Notes under the pieces: model-generated
Told to the model about the DNA's origin: nothing
Seen by the model: the letters and a program-made list of their open reading frames with translations, nothing else
Databases searched by the model: none
Position numbers and translations under genes: made by a program
Origin: Stenotrophomonas tumulicola
Lineage (GTDB): Bacteria > Pseudomonadota > Gammaproteobacteria > Xanthomonadales > Xanthomonadaceae
Direction: 5' to 3'
Assembly (NCBI RefSeq): GCF_014117215.1
Contig: NZ_JACGXS010000002.1
Location: 248,001-312,000, forward strand
Length of the DNA stretch: 64,000 nt
Shown here: positions 11,844 to 23,871 of the stretch, piece by piece
How the letters are laid out: every line of letters starts with the position of its first letter
Numbering within the stretch: position 1 is the stretch's first letter

Positions 11844-12662
11844 TCAGAACGAAACGCTCAGGCCCGCAACCGGACCCTTGAATTCCTGTTTCAGGCCGAC
11901 CACGCCGTCGCTGCCCTTCTGGTCGACGTCCAGCTTGAACCAGTCGTAGCCGGCGAAGATGCCGAAGTTGTCGGTCAGGCTGTATTCGACGATGGCATTG
12001 GCCCGGCTCAGGTCGCCCTCATAGTCATCGAAGCTGCCCCACTTGGTGTTGAGGTACTGGCCCTGCATGCTGATCATCCAGCGATCGGCCGGATTGAACG
12101 TCAGCCGTGCGCCCACCACCGGCGCCACGCCGCTTTCGCTTTCATCCAGGAAGCGCCCGTTGTAGACATTGCCCAGGTCGGCAAAGCCCTTCGCGCTGAT
12201 CTTGGCCCACTCCGCGCCAAGCTGCAGGCCCAGGTCGAAGCGCTCGGTGTCCACCACCGAATAGTCGTACACCAGGGTCGCCACCTGGTATTTCAGTTCG
12301 GCCTTGACGAAGCTCCCTTCGGGCACGTCGATCTCGCCGAAGGCGATGCCGTCGTCCAGCGTTTCGCGTCGGTCCTTGTCCCATTTGAAATAGTCGAAGA
12401 TCAGGCGCTGGCGGTCGCTGAAGCGGAACACGCCGTCCACGCGCGGCTCCCATTCCTTGCCGCCCATGCTGAAATCTTCATCGAGGTTCACGTCCTGGCC
12501 GTTGATGTTGGTCGTGCCGCGGATGGTGTTGTCGGTGTCGATGTTCATCGCACCCACGCGCAGGGTGAAGCGGTCGTCGCCTTCGGCAGCATGCGCGGTG
12601 GAGGTGAAGCCGGCGCCGATGGCGGCCAGCGAAAGGGCAAGCAGGGTAGGGGCGGTACGCAT
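11844..12662 (-). CDS. Predicted outer-membrane beta-barrel protein
   Basis: 272-aa secreted protein: signal peptide ending at AHA (about residue 25), then alternating hydrophobic/polar strands with aromatic girdle residues (e.g. RFSDRQRLIFDYFKW, MISMQGQYLNTKWGSF, FGIFAGYDWFKLDV) and a C-terminal phenylalanine (LSVSF), the signature of BAM substrates. The repeated pattern suggests about 10-12 strands. No specific function recognised. AGGA lies 8 bases before the start. A strong minus-strand terminator lies 160 bases upstream of the start, so the gene is either driven by its own promoter in 12663-12820 or controlled by that terminator. Confidence 0.8.
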   Translation of the reverse strand: MRTAPTLLALSLAAIGAGFTSTAHAAEGDDRFTLRVGAMNIDTDNTIRGTTNINGQDVNLDEDFSMGGKEWEPRVDGVFRFSDRQRLIFDYFKWDKDRRETLDDGIAFGEIDVPEGSFVKAELKYQVATLVYDYSVVDTERFDLGLQLGAEWAKISAKGFADLGNVYNGRFLDESESGVAPVVGARLTFNPADRWMISMQGQYLNTKWGSFDDYEGDLSRANAIVEYSLTDNFGIFAGYDWFKLDVDQKGSDGVVGLKQEFKGPVAGLSVSF

Positions 12663-12820
12663 CGGCAGGATCCTTGCGGTGGTTCAATGAAAGTCACCCC
12701 ACTATCCCGCTCGCGTCGTCCACCATCCGTGAACGTATGGTGCAGGCGATGTGTCTGCGTCCCGCTGGAACCTGGCGCGATGCACCGTCTGTTGTCGGCA
12801 TTGCCAGTTCCCCGGACGGC

Positions 12821-12855
12821 AAAAAAAATGGTCCCGCCGGGCAGCGGCGGGACCA
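12821..12855 (-). terminator. Strong minus-strand terminator without an assigned gene
   Basis: On the minus strand: 12-bp perfect stem ATGGTCCCGCCG / CGGCGGGACCAT with a 5-base loop, followed by eight T residues. This is one of the best intrinsic terminators in the window, yet no minus-strand gene ends here. It must end either a small RNA or a leader transcript of the barrel gene. Confidence 0.8.
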
Positions 12856-12985
12856 TCGGACCACCATGCTGATCTGCAGAACCGCGCCGACGAGGATCAG
12901 GGAGTGCAGATCGAAGGCTTCGACACACAACCACGACGAAAGTTCAATGCTGCGCTGCCGCATGCAGCTGAGCCCCGCTGGGCAT
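12821..12985 (-). ncRNA. Candidate small RNA or attenuated leader
   Basis: Inferred from the orphan terminator at 12821-12855. A possible -10 box GATAAT lies at 12992-12987 on the minus strand, giving a transcript of about 160 nt that also contains a small TCGAAG/CTTCGA hairpin near 12911-12923. No good -35 was found. The alternative is a 5' leader of the barrel gene with premature termination. Confidence 0.4.
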
Positions 12986-13059
12986 GATTATCCCGCCGGT
13001 CGGGAGAAAAAACCCGGCCATCCGGCAACTTGCGTCGATCCGGGATGAACACGCAGCGG

Positions 13060-13089
13060 TTGTCTCGCAAATTGTCCCATTGCTATAAT
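13060..13089 (+). promoter_or_regulatory. Sigma-70 promoter of the atp operon
   Basis: TTGTCT (13060-13065), 18-base spacer, TATAAT (13084-13089), a perfect -10 and the best housekeeping promoter in the window. It lies 53 bases before the first atp gene. Confidence 0.75.
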
Positions 13090-13142
13090 TTGGCGGCTCG
13101 ACGAGGCACTGCGCTGCTGCCTCATGCCTATCCACTCCATTT

Positions 13143-13523
13143 GTGCGGGACGTCACTGTGCTGAACTCCGTTGATGCGGGTCGGCGACTGATGCTGCGCG
13201 CCGCGGTCTACCCGCTGGCCGCAGTGGCTGTCCTGGCTCTTGGCTTCCTGCTGGTGAGTCCGAAACATGCGCTGGGGGCCTTGGCTTCCGGGCTTGCGGT
13301 TTCGGCAGGTGGCTGGGTGGCGGCGAAGATGGCGTTGGGGGGCGGTGTCCAGGCGGCCGGTTCGGCGCTGGGACGGCTGATCATCGCCGTGGTGGCGAAG
13401 TGGGCCGTGGTGTTTGGCGTGCTGGCGGTGGGTTACCTGGTCTTCCGGCTGCCTGCACTGGCGCTGTTGGCCGGAATCGCCGTCGGCTTGATGTTCCAGG
13501 TCCTGGCACTGGCCAGGCAATAA
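13143..13523 (+). CDS. atpI: ATP synthase subunit I (AtpI)
   Basis: Small inner-membrane protein of 126 aa with four hydrophobic segments (e.g. AVYPLAAVAVLALGFLLV, LALLAGIAVGLMFQVLAL), first in the atp operon. AtpI-type proteins help assembly of the c-ring and may affect ion handling, and are not part of the finished enzyme. The start is GTG 13143 or GTG 13158; neither has a clear SD. Position directly upstream of atpB, in the same direction with a 30-base gap, supports the call more than sequence does. Confidence 0.8.
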   Translation: MRDVTVLNSVDAGRRLMLRAAVYPLAAVAVLALGFLLVSPKHALGALASGLAVSAGGWVAAKMALGGGVQAAGSALGRLIIAVVAKWAVVFGVLAVGYLVFRLPALALLAGIAVGLMFQVLALARQ

Positions 13524-13553
13524 CAGAATTCATTTAACTTAAGGTTCGGACAC

Positions 13554-14709
<1,156 letters not shown>

Positions 14710-14821
14710 TCCAGCACAAGTGAAACGACCGGCGCTTCGGCGCCTGGTCGCGGATGAAGGTTCGGGGGTGCCGCCCACCGGGCGGTACTTCCACCCCGTC
14801 ACCACTGACTGAGCGAAAACA

Positions 14822-15292
14822 ATGGATATCGGTTTTACCCTCCTCGCCCAGGCCCTGGCCTTCGCAGCCCTGATCTGGATCATCGCGACCAAGATCTGGC
14901 CGCCGCTGATGAACGCGATCGAAGAGCGCCAGCAGAAGATCGCTGAAGGTCTCGCCGCTGCCGATCGCAGCCAGAAGGACCTGGCGCAGGCCCAGGAAAA
15001 GGTCAACGAAGCGCTGAAGGAAGCACGCGGCAAGGCCAACGAGATCATCGACCAGGCCCACGCGCGCGCCAACCAGATCGTTGAAGCCGCCAAGAACGAA
15101 GCGATCACCGAAGCCACCCGCCAGAAAGAACTGGCGCAGGCAGAGATCGATGCGGCTGCCAACCGTGCCCGCGAGGAACTGCGCAGGCAGGTCTCCGTGC
15201 TGGCCGTAAGCGGTGCCGAGAAGCTGCTCAAGCGCGAAATCGATGCCAACGCCCACAAGGCGCTGCTCGACGAGCTGGCTTCGGAGATCTGA
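14822..15292 (+). CDS. atpF: ATP synthase F0 subunit b
   Basis: Peripheral stalk subunit, 156 aa: one N-terminal membrane helix ([18 protein letters not shown]) and a long charged coiled coil that binds delta. Stops one base before the atpH start. Confidence 0.97.
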   Translation: MDIGFTLLAQALAFAALIWIIATKIWPPLMNAIEERQQKIAEGLAAADRSQKDLAQAQEKVNEALKEARGKANEIIDQAHARANQIVEAAKNEAITEATRQKELAQAEIDAAANRAREELRRQVSVLAVSGAEKLLKREIDANAHKALLDELASEI

Positions 15293-15293
15293 C

Positions 15294-15821
15294 ATGAGCC
15301 AGGCCCTCACGCTTGCCCGCCCTTACGCCCGCGCTGCCTTTGCGACCGCGCGTGACGAAGGCGCGTTCGCGCCGTGGACGGACGCACTTGCGTTCTCCGC
15401 CCACGTCGCCGCCGACCCGCGCGTGTCGGCCCTGCTCGCCAACCCGGAGCTGGGCCGCGACGAGGCTGTCGCCCTGCTGGCGCCGGAACAGCGCAGCGAG
15501 ACCTTCTCGCGCTTCCTGTCGCTGCTCGCCGAGGCCCACCGCTTGCAGCTGCTGCCGGAAATCGCCGGGATGTTCGACCAGCTGCGTGCCGAAGCCGAAC
15601 ACGTGGTCAAGGCCACGGTGACCTCGGCCAACGCACTGTCCACCGGCGACCTGGACGCGATCAAGGCTGCGCTGCGCAAGCGTTTCGGCCGCGAAGTGGA
15701 CGTGTCCACCGCGGTGGACGCTTCGCTGATCGGCGGCGCCGTGATCGACGCCGGTGACGTGGTCATCGACGGTTCGCTGAAGGGCAAGCTCGCCCGACTG
15801 CAGACCGCGCTCGCTAACTGA
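15294..15821 (+). CDS. atpH: ATP synthase F1 subunit delta
   Basis: Links the b stalk to the alpha3beta3 head. 175 aa from ATG 15294 (MSQALTLARPYARAAF), which is one base after the atpF stop; the frame extends upstream inside atpF but without similarity. Ends with the usual VVIDGSLKGKLARL motif. Confidence 0.96.
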   Translation: MSQALTLARPYARAAFATARDEGAFAPWTDALAFSAHVAADPRVSALLANPELGRDEAVALLAPEQRSETFSRFLSLLAEAHRLQLLPEIAGMFDQLRAEAEHVVKATVTSANALSTGDLDAIKAALRKRFGREVDVSTAVDASLIGGAVIDAGDVVIDGSLKGKLARLQTALAN

Positions 15822-15866
15822 ATTCATTTAATCGTCCGGCCTGACCGCCGGCACTAGGACTCGACG

Positions 15867-17414
15867 ATGGCAACCACGCTCAACCCCTCCGAAATCAGCG
15901 AACTGATCAAGAACCGCATCGAGAAGGTCAAGCTGGCCGCGGAATCGCGCAACGAAGGCACCGTGACCAGCGTGTCCGACGGCATCGTGCGCATCTTCGG
16001 CCTGGCCGACGTGATGCAGGGCGAAATGATCGAACTGCCGAACAACACCTTCGCCCTGGCCCTGAACCTGGAGCGCGACTCGGTCGGCGCCGTGGTGCTG
16101 GGTGATTACCAAAACCTGCGCGAAGGCGACGTGGCCAAGACCACCGGTCGCATCCTGGAAGTGCCGGTCGGCCCGGAACTGCTTGGCCGCGTGGTCAATG
16201 CGCTGGGCGAGCCGATCGACGGCAAGGGCCCGCTGGGCACCGACCTGACCGCTCCGGTGGAGCGCGTTGCACCGGGCGTGATCTGGCGCAAGTCGGTCGA
16301 CCAGCCGGTGCAGACCGGTTACAAGTCGGTCGACTCGATGATCCCGATCGGCCGTGGCCAGCGCGAGCTGGTCATCGGTGACCGCCAGACCGGCAAGACC
16401 GCGCTGGCCATCGATGCGGTGATCAACCAGAAGGGCACCGGCATCAAGTGCGTCTACGTGGCGATCGGGCAGAAGGCCTCGACCGTTGCCAACATCGTGC
16501 GCAAGCTGGAAGAAAACGGCGCGATGGCGCACACCGTGGTGGTGGCTGCCACCGCGTCCGAGTCGGCCGCGATGCAGTACATCAGCGCCTACTCCGGCTG
16601 CACCATGGGCGAATACTTCATGGACCGCGGCGAAGACGCGCTGATCGTGTACGACGATCTGTCCAAGCAGGCCGTGGCCTACCGCCAGATCTCGCTGCTG
16701 CTGAAGCGCCCGCCGGGCCGTGAAGCGTACCCGGGCGACGTGTTCTACCTGCACTCCCGCCTGCTCGAGCGCGCTGCCCGCGTGTCCGAAGAGTACGTGG
16801 AGAAGTTCACCAACGGTGCGGTGAAGGGCAAGACCGGTTCGCTGACCGCGCTGCCGATAATCGAAACCCAGGCCGGCGACGTCTCGGCGTTCGTGCCGAC
16901 CAACGTGATCTCCATCACCGACGGGCAGATCTTCCTGGAAACCGATCTGTTCAACGCGGGTATCCGTCCGGCCGTCAACGCCGGTATCTCGGTGTCGCGC
17001 GTGGGTGGTTCGGCCCAGACCAAGATCATCAAGAAGCTGTCCGGCGGCATCCGTATCTCGCTGGCGCAGTACCGCGAGCTGGCTGCCTTCGCGCAGTTCG
17101 CCTCGGACCTGGACGAAGCCACCCGCAAGCAGCTGGAGCGCGGCCAGCGCGTCACCGAGCTGATGAAGCAGAAGCAGTACGCGCCGATGTCGATCGCCAA
17201 CCAGGCGCTGTCGATCTACGCCGTCAACGAGGGTTACCTCGACGACGTGCCGGTCAACAAGCTGCTGGCGTTCGAAGAAGGCCTGCACGCCCATTTCGAC
17301 AACACCCAGGGCGAGCTGGTGGGCAAGGTCAACGCCACCGGCGGCTGGGACAAGGACATCGAAGAGGCCTTCAAGAAGGGCATCTCCGAGTTCAAGACCA
17401 CCGGCAGCTGGTAA
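15867..17414 (+). CDS. atpA: ATP synthase F1 subunit alpha
   Basis: Non-catalytic nucleotide-binding subunit, 515 aa. Walker A GDRQTGKT, signature region [17 protein letters not shown], and the C-terminal helical domain are intact. AGGACTCGACG precedes the start. The gap to atpG carries a single GTAG repeat half. Confidence 0.98.
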   Translation: MATTLNPSEISELIKNRIEKVKLAAESRNEGTVTSVSDGIVRIFGLADVMQGEMIELPNNTFALALNLERDSVGAVVLGDYQNLREGDVAKTTGRILEVPVGPELLGRVVNALGEPIDGKGPLGTDLTAPVERVAPGVIWRKSVDQPVQTGYKSVDSMIPIGRGQRELVIGDRQTGKTALAIDAVINQKGTGIKCVYVAIGQKASTVANIVRKLEENGAMAHTVVVAATASESAAMQYISAYSGCTMGEYFMDRGEDALIVYDDLSKQAVAYRQISLLLKRPPGREAYPGDVFYLHSRLLERAARVSEEYVEKFTNGAVKGKTGSLTALPIIETQAGDVSAFVPTNVISITDGQIFLETDLFNAGIRPAVNAGISVSRVGGSAQTKIIKKLSGGIRISLAQYRELAAFAQFASDLDEATRKQLERGQRVTELMKQKQYAPMSIANQALSIYAVNEGYLDDVPVNKLLAFEEGLHAHFDNTQGELVGKVNATGGWDKDIEEAFKKGISEFKTTGSW

Positions 17415-17423
17415 CAACGCATG

Positions 17424-17450
17424 TGGGGCGGGGCCTGGCCCCGCTCTACC
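17424..17450 (-). repeat. Single GTAG repeat half inside the atp operon
   Basis: Minus-strand reading GGTAGAGCGGGGCC...GGCCCCGC, a small hairpin between atpA and atpG. It belongs to the same GTAG family found at gene ends elsewhere in the window. Being inside an essential operon it cannot be a strong plus-strand terminator; it may affect mRNA stability. Confidence 0.65.
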
Positions 17451-17472
17451 GTTGAACATACGGGAATAAGAG

Positions 17473-19780
<2,308 letters not shown>

Positions 19781-19787
19781 TCCTGGA

Positions 19788-19809
19788 CGGGCGGGAGCGA
19801 TCCCGCCCG
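19788..19809 (+). other. Hairpin between atpD and atpC
   Basis: Perfect 9-bp stem CGGGCGGGA / TCCCGCCCG with a GCGA loop, no T-run. Possible mRNA stabiliser or partial attenuator that lowers epsilon output relative to beta. Confidence 0.5.
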
Positions 19810-19893
19810 ACCTGACGCCGGGGCCGGGCAACTGCCCGCGCCGGTCGACCTCCCCGGTGGCATCGTGCCGCCGCGAACAGTGAAGAGATTTGC

Positions 19894-20316
19894 ATGAGCA
19901 CGATCCGTTGCGACATCGTCAGCGCCGAGCAGGAAATCTTCCGTGGCGAAGCGACCTTGGTCGTGGCCACCGGTGAGCTGGGCGAGCTGGGCATCGCGCC
20001 CAAGCACGCGCCGCTGATCACCCGGCTGAAGCCGGGCAAGGTGGTGGTGACCCAGGCCAATGGCGAGCAGCTGGACTTCTTCATCTCCGGCGGCATCCTG
20101 GAAGTGCAGCCGCAGGTGGTGACCGTGCTGGCCGACACCGCCATCCGCGCGCAGGACATCGACGAAGCGTCGGTGCGCAAGGCCAAGGAAGAAGCCGAGC
20201 GCATGCTGGCCAACCGTGGCGAAGCGATGGAAATCGCCGAAGCGCAGCAGAAGCTGGCGGAAGTCACCGCGCAGCTGCAGGCGCTGGAGCGCCTGCGCAA
20301 GAACCTGAAGCACTGA
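19894..20316 (+). CDS. atpC: ATP synthase F1 subunit epsilon
   Basis: Rotor subunit and inhibitor of ATP hydrolysis, 140 aa: N-terminal beta-sandwich ([31 protein letters not shown]) and C-terminal helix hairpin. Last gene of the operon, followed by a clear terminator. Confidence 0.97.
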   Translation: MSTIRCDIVSAEQEIFRGEATLVVATGELGELGIAPKHAPLITRLKPGKVVVTQANGEQLDFFISGGILEVQPQVVTVLADTAIRAQDIDEASVRKAKEEAERMLANRGEAMEIAEAQQKLAEVTAQLQALERLRKNLKH

Positions 20317-20339
20317 TCCCAGCGCTTCTGCAGGAACAG

Positions 20340-20364
20340 AAATGCCGGCCCAGTGCCGGCATTT
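20340..20364 (+). terminator. Terminator of the atp operon
   Basis: Perfect 10-bp stem AAATGCCGGC / GCCGGCATTT with a 5-base loop, 23 bases after the atpC stop; the T end of the stem supplies the U-tract. Confidence 0.75.
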
Positions 20365-20382
20365 CATTGCGCGGAATCCGCA

Positions 20383-20590
20383 TGTTCGGCATCGGCCACA
20401 GGCCAGGTAATGACGGGCCATGCCCGTCACCGCGCGCAGCGCGGCACGCCCTGTTCGGCATCGGCCACAGGCCAGGTAGTGACGGGCCATGCCCGTCACC
20501 GCGCGCAGCGCGGCACGCCCTGTTCGGCATCGGCCACCAGGCCAGGTAGTGACGGGCCATGCCCGTCACCGCGCACAGCGCGGCACGCCA
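20383..20590 (+). repeat. Three tandem 69-bp repeats with GTGACGGGC palindromes
   Basis: Units start at 20383, 20452 and 20521 (TGTTCGGCATCGGCCAC...) with 69-bp period and nearly no divergence; the third has one extra base. Each includes GTAGTGACGGGCC/GCCCGTCAC, a GTAG-type REP of the GACGGG subtype. They fill the 301-base gap between atpC and the gtrA-like gene. Regular spacing resembles a CRISPR only superficially: the whole unit, not just a repeat part, is conserved. Confidence 0.85.
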
Positions 20591-20617
20591 TCTGCAGCCG
20601 CGTCTGGCGCCCCCGGC

Positions 20618-21001
20618 TCAGCGGAACACCAGCCAGCGCATCAACAGGAACGAGACCGCCGCCAATCCACCTTCCACCAGTGGCTTGGCCAGCCATGCAT
20701 ATTGCAGCCCCAGCGCATGGTCGGCAGCCGCCACCAGCACGGTGCTGGCCAGCGTCATCACGCCCCACAGGCCGATGAAGCGCGCGAAGCGCTTCCAGCC
20801 CAGCCGCCGGCCGTCTGCCCGGGCGAAGGTGTAGCGGCCATTGAGCCAGAATCCGAGCAGCATGCCGCTGGCACGGCCGACCACGTTGCCGGGCACCACG
20901 GCCATGCCCAGCGCGGTGGCGGACACGAACACCACCCAGTCCAGCAGCAGCTGGAGCAGGCCGACGATCAGATAGGAGCCGCTCTGGCGAATCAGGGACA
21001 T
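20618..21001 (-). CDS. GtrA-like family membrane protein
   Basis: 127 aa with four predicted membrane helices ([79 protein letters not shown]) and the family motif [10 protein letters not shown]. GtrA proteins are thought to flip or support polyprenyl-linked sugars for surface glycans. No glycosyltransferase partner is adjacent; it is divergent from glmU with an 83-base gap, which could reflect shared cell-envelope sugar metabolism. Confidence 0.8.
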   Translation of the reverse strand: MSLIRQSGSYLIVGLLQLLLDWVVFVSATALGMAVVPGNVVGRASGMLLGFWLNGRYTFARADGRRLGWKRFARFIGLWGVMTLASTVLVAAADHALGLQYAWLAKPLVEGGLAAVSFLLMRWLVFR

Positions 21002-21047
21002 GGACAGGCGATGCAGGGCACGTGGGTCATGTTAACGGCGGCCGTTC

Positions 21048-21053
21048 TAGAAT
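21048..21053 (+). promoter_or_regulatory. -10 element TAGAAT before glmU
   Basis: TAGAAT, 31 bases before the glmU start, in the context CTAGAATGC. Near-identical boxes precede glmS, the Cds1-like gene and the CBS gene. No matching -35 is evident. Confidence 0.45.
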
Positions 21054-21084
21054 GCAGGCAAGACCACTGCCGATCGCATTCCCC

Positions 21085-22449
21085 ATGACCCAACCCCTGC
21101 ACGTGATCATCCTGGCTGCCGGCGCTGGCAAACGCATGAAGTCCGCGTTGCCGAAGGTGCTGCAGCCCATAGCCGGACAGCCGATGCTAGCGCATGTGAT
21201 CGCCACCGCGCGTGAGCTGGCGCCGGCGGCGATCCACGTGGTGCACGGCCATGGTGGCGAGGCCGTGCGTGCGCAGTTCCGCAACCAGCCTGACCTGCTG
21301 TGGGCCGAGCAGGCGCAACAGCTGGGTACCGGCCATGCGGTCGCGCAGGCCATGCCTGATGTACCCGATGCCGCGCAGGTGCTGGTGCTGTACGGCGACG
21401 TGCCGCTGATCCGCGCGCAGACCCTGCGCGAACTGCTGGCCCAGCCTGGGCGCCTGGCAGTACTGGCCGCGGAGGTCGACGACCCCACAGGCTACGGACG
21501 CATCGTGCGCGATGCCGAAGGCAATGTCGGGGCGATCGTTGAACAGAAGGACGCCGACGACGAACAACGGCGCATCCGCACCATCAATACCGGCATCATC
21601 AGCGCGGAGTCCACCGCGCTGCGCCGCTGGCTTTCGCAGCTGTCCAACCACAATGCACAGGGTGAGTACTACCTCACCGACGTGTTCGCCTTCGCCGCCA
21701 GCGAGTACACCGCTGCCGAGATGACCCTGGTGGAAGAGGCGCAGGATGCCGAAGGTGCCAATGATCCATGGCAGCTGGCGCAGCTGGAGCGTGCCTGGCA
21801 GCAGCGCGCCGTGCGGGCGCTGTGCCTGCAGGGTGCACGCGTGCTGGACCCGGCGCGGGTAGACATCCGGGGCGAGGTCATCGTCGGCAGCGACGTGCAG
21901 ATCGATGTCAACGTGATCCTGGAGGGCCGCGTGGAGCTGGCCGATGGCGTGACCGTGGGTCCGTTCACCCGGCTCAAGGACGTGAAGCTGGGGCCGGGCA
22001 CCGAAGTGCGCGCGCACTGTGACCTGGAAGGCGTGGTCACCGAGGGCGCGGCGCAGATCGGCCCGTTCGCACGGCTGCGCCCGGGCACGGTACTGGCTGA
22101 TGGCGTGCACGTCGGCAACTTCGTGGAGACCAAGAAGATCACCATGGGCGTGGGCAGCAAGGCCAACCACCTGAGCTACCTGGGCGATGCGGTGATCGGC
22201 AGCAAGGTCAACATCGGTGCCGGCACCATCACCTGCAATTACGATGGGGTGAACAAGGCGCAGACCACCATCGGCGACAATGCCTTCGTAGGCTCCAACA
22301 GCGCGCTGGTGGCCCCGGTGGTGATCGGTGAAGGCGCGACCATCGGCGCCGGTTCCGTGGTTACCCGCAGCGCGCCGGATGGCAAGCTGACTGTTGCACG
22401 TGCGCCGCAGCAGGTCATCGAAGGCTGGCAGCGGCCGCGGAAGAAGTAG
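21085..22449 (+). CDS. glmU: Bifunctional GlmU, UDP-GlcNAc synthesis
   Basis: Acetylates glucosamine-1-phosphate and adds UMP to give UDP-GlcNAc for peptidoglycan and LPS. N-terminal uridyltransferase with [15 protein letters not shown] at residues 10-24, and C-terminal left-handed beta-helix acetyltransferase with hexapeptide repeats ([22 protein letters not shown] region). 454 aa from ATG 21085; the frame runs further upstream without similarity. The SD is weak. glmS, encoding the first step of the same pathway, lies 7.7 kb downstream. The TAG stop at 22447 is the TAG of a GTAG repeat. Confidence 0.96.
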   Translation: MTQPLHVIILAAGAGKRMKSALPKVLQPIAGQPMLAHVIATARELAPAAIHVVHGHGGEAVRAQFRNQPDLLWAEQAQQLGTGHAVAQAMPDVPDAAQVLVLYGDVPLIRAQTLRELLAQPGRLAVLAAEVDDPTGYGRIVRDAEGNVGAIVEQKDADDEQRRIRTINTGIISAESTALRRWLSQLSNHNAQGEYYLTDVFAFAASEYTAAEMTLVEEAQDAEGANDPWQLAQLERAWQQRAVRALCLQGARVLDPARVDIRGEVIVGSDVQIDVNVILEGRVELADGVTVGPFTRLKDVKLGPGTEVRAHCDLEGVVTEGAAQIGPFARLRPGTVLADGVHVGNFVETKKITMGVGSKANHLSYLGDAVIGSKVNIGAGTITCNYDGVNKAQTTIGDNAFVGSNSALVAPVVIGEGATIGAGSVVTRSAPDGKLTVARAPQQVIEGWQRPRKK

Positions 22450-22520
22450 CGCCGAGCCATGCTCGGCGGCCTGGCATTGCCGGGCAAGGTGGCATTCCGC
22501 CGAGCATGGCTCGGCGCTAC
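22446..22520 (+). repeat. GTAG repeat pair between glmU and sensor kinase gene
   Basis: Inverted pair GTAGCGCCGAGCCATG...CATGGCTCGGCGCTAC of the CCGAGC subtype. Supplies the glmU stop codon and lies 5 bases from the stop of the convergent kinase gene, so it may end both transcripts. Confidence 0.8.
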
Positions 22521-22524
22521 CGGG

Positions 22525-23871
22525 TCAGCCGTGCGGCAACAACAATGACACGCACAGTCCGCCATCGGTACGGTTCTGCAGGGCTACGCGTCCACCGTGG
22601 GCCTCGATGATCTCGCGCGTCAACGCCAAGCCCAGGCCGGTGCCGTTGCGCTTGGTTGAATAGAACGGCGTCAGCGCATTCTGCAGCACCGCCTCGTTCA
22701 TGCCCTTGCCACGGTCCAGCACGTCCACTCGTATCCACTGCGGCAGCCGGGTCAGCCGCACGCGCACGTCGTCGTTGGGTGGATCGGCTTCGGCACAGGC
22801 CTCGTGCGCGTTCTTCACCAGGTTCAGCAGCGCCTGGCCGAGCTGGGCCACGTCCACGCGGCTGTGCATGTCCTCGGCGATCTCGTCCATGCGGAAAGGT
22901 ATCTGTTGCTGCAGGCCGGCCAGGAACGGTGCCCAGTGCACGGTCTGCAACAGCGGCTGCGGCAGCTTGGCGAAACGCGCATAGCCGCGGATGAAGCCTT
23001 CCAGGTGGCGTGCGCGGTCTTCGATGGTGGAGAAGATCTCCGGCAGGCGATCGAAGCGCTCGCGCTTGACCAGTTCGCCGCCGGAGTGTGCCAGCGACGC
23101 AATCGGAGCCAATGAATTATTGAGCTCGTGGCTGATCACCCGGATCACCTTCTTCCAGGTCTGGACTTCCTGCCGGCGAAGTTCGGCGGTGAGCAGGCGG
23201 ATCAGCAACAGGTCATGCGGGCGTCCGTTGAGATGGAACGCACGGCGTGACAGGTGGTAGATCTGCTCGTCCTCTTCGTCGACAGCGTCCTCGTCGCGCA
23301 CCGCGAACAAGCTGTCACCGCCGCGCGAAATGGCGTCGCTGAGCGGCACCGGCATCTGTTCCAGCAGCTCGGCCAGGCGCTGTCCTTCCAGTTTCCGGCC
23401 GCCGTGCAGCAGCTTGCGTGCGGCCACGTTGGAGAACACCACGCGCGCGATGCCGTCGCCGCCATCGGCAAGCAGCAGCATCGCCACCGGCGTGTTCTGC
23501 ACCATGGTGTCCAGCAGCAGTTCGCGTTGCACCAGGCCCTGCCGCTGGTCGCGCAGTACCTCGCCCAGTTCGCGGTGTGCCTGCACCAGGTGGCCCAGCT
23601 CATCGTGTCCCGACCAATGCACGCTGAAGTTGAACTCGCCATCGCGATAGCTGCTGACCACGCCGGACAGCGCCCGCATCAACGAGCGCACCGGCGCGGT
23701 GGCACGGCTCAGGCTGAGCCACATCAGCGCCAGCAGGATCACTGCGGAAATCACCGCCACCAGCCAGCCGTGGTCCATCCAGTACGCCAGTATCCACGGC
23801 AGGGCCGCGGCGAGCGCCAGCACGGGCAGCAGGCGCAGGAACAGGCGGAAGGTGAATGATCGCAGCTTCAT
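22525..23871 (-). CDS. Sensor histidine kinase, NtrY-like
   Basis: 448-aa membrane kinase. Two membrane helices at about 8-31 and 35-55 with almost no periplasmic loop, so it probably senses an intracellular or in-membrane cue; a HAMP-like linker, a PAS-like domain (about 120-225), the phosphorylation box SHELNNS with His248, and a GHKL ATPase domain with DRGKGM and STKRNGTGLGLAL motifs. Its start overlaps the stop of the regulator gene by ATGA, indicating translational coupling. Last gene of the six-gene export/regulation module. The start at 23871 was preferred over upstream in-frame codons, which lie inside the regulator gene. Confidence 0.9.
   Translation of the reverse strand: MKLRSFTFRLFLRLLPVLALAAALPWILAYWMDHGWLVAVISAVILLALMWLSLSRATAPVRSLMRALSGVVSSYRDGEFNFSVHWSGHDELGHLVQAHRELGEVLRDQRQGLVQRELLLDTMVQNTPVAMLLLADGGDGIARVVFSNVAARKLLHGGRKLEGQRLAELLEQMPVPLSDAISRGGDSLFAVRDEDAVDEEDEQIYHLSRRAFHLNGRPHDLLLIRLLTAELRRQEVQTWKKVIRVISHELNNSLAPIASLAHSGGELVKRERFDRLPEIFSTIEDRARHLEGFIRGYARFAKLPQPLLQTVHWAPFLAGLQQQIPFRMDEIAEDMHSRVDVAQLGQALLNLVKNAHEACAEADPPNDDVRVRLTRLPQWIRVDVLDRGKGMNEAVLQNALTPFYSTKRNGTGLGLALTREIIEAHGGRVALQNRTDGGLCVSLLLPHG

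Larger units (their letters stand above)
12663..13142. other. 480-base non-coding region before the atp operon
   Basis: Between divergent genes. It holds the upstream region of the barrel gene, a perfect minus-strand terminator (12821-12855), a candidate small RNA (about 12821-12985) and the atp promoter (13060-13089). Short open frames here overlap the terminator hairpin and have no ribosome site, so none is called. Confidence 0.6.

Noticed and set aside
12694..12963. 89-codon minus-strand frame upstream of the barrel gene
   Set aside because: It runs through a perfect terminator hairpin and lacks a ribosome site; better explained by non-coding RNA.
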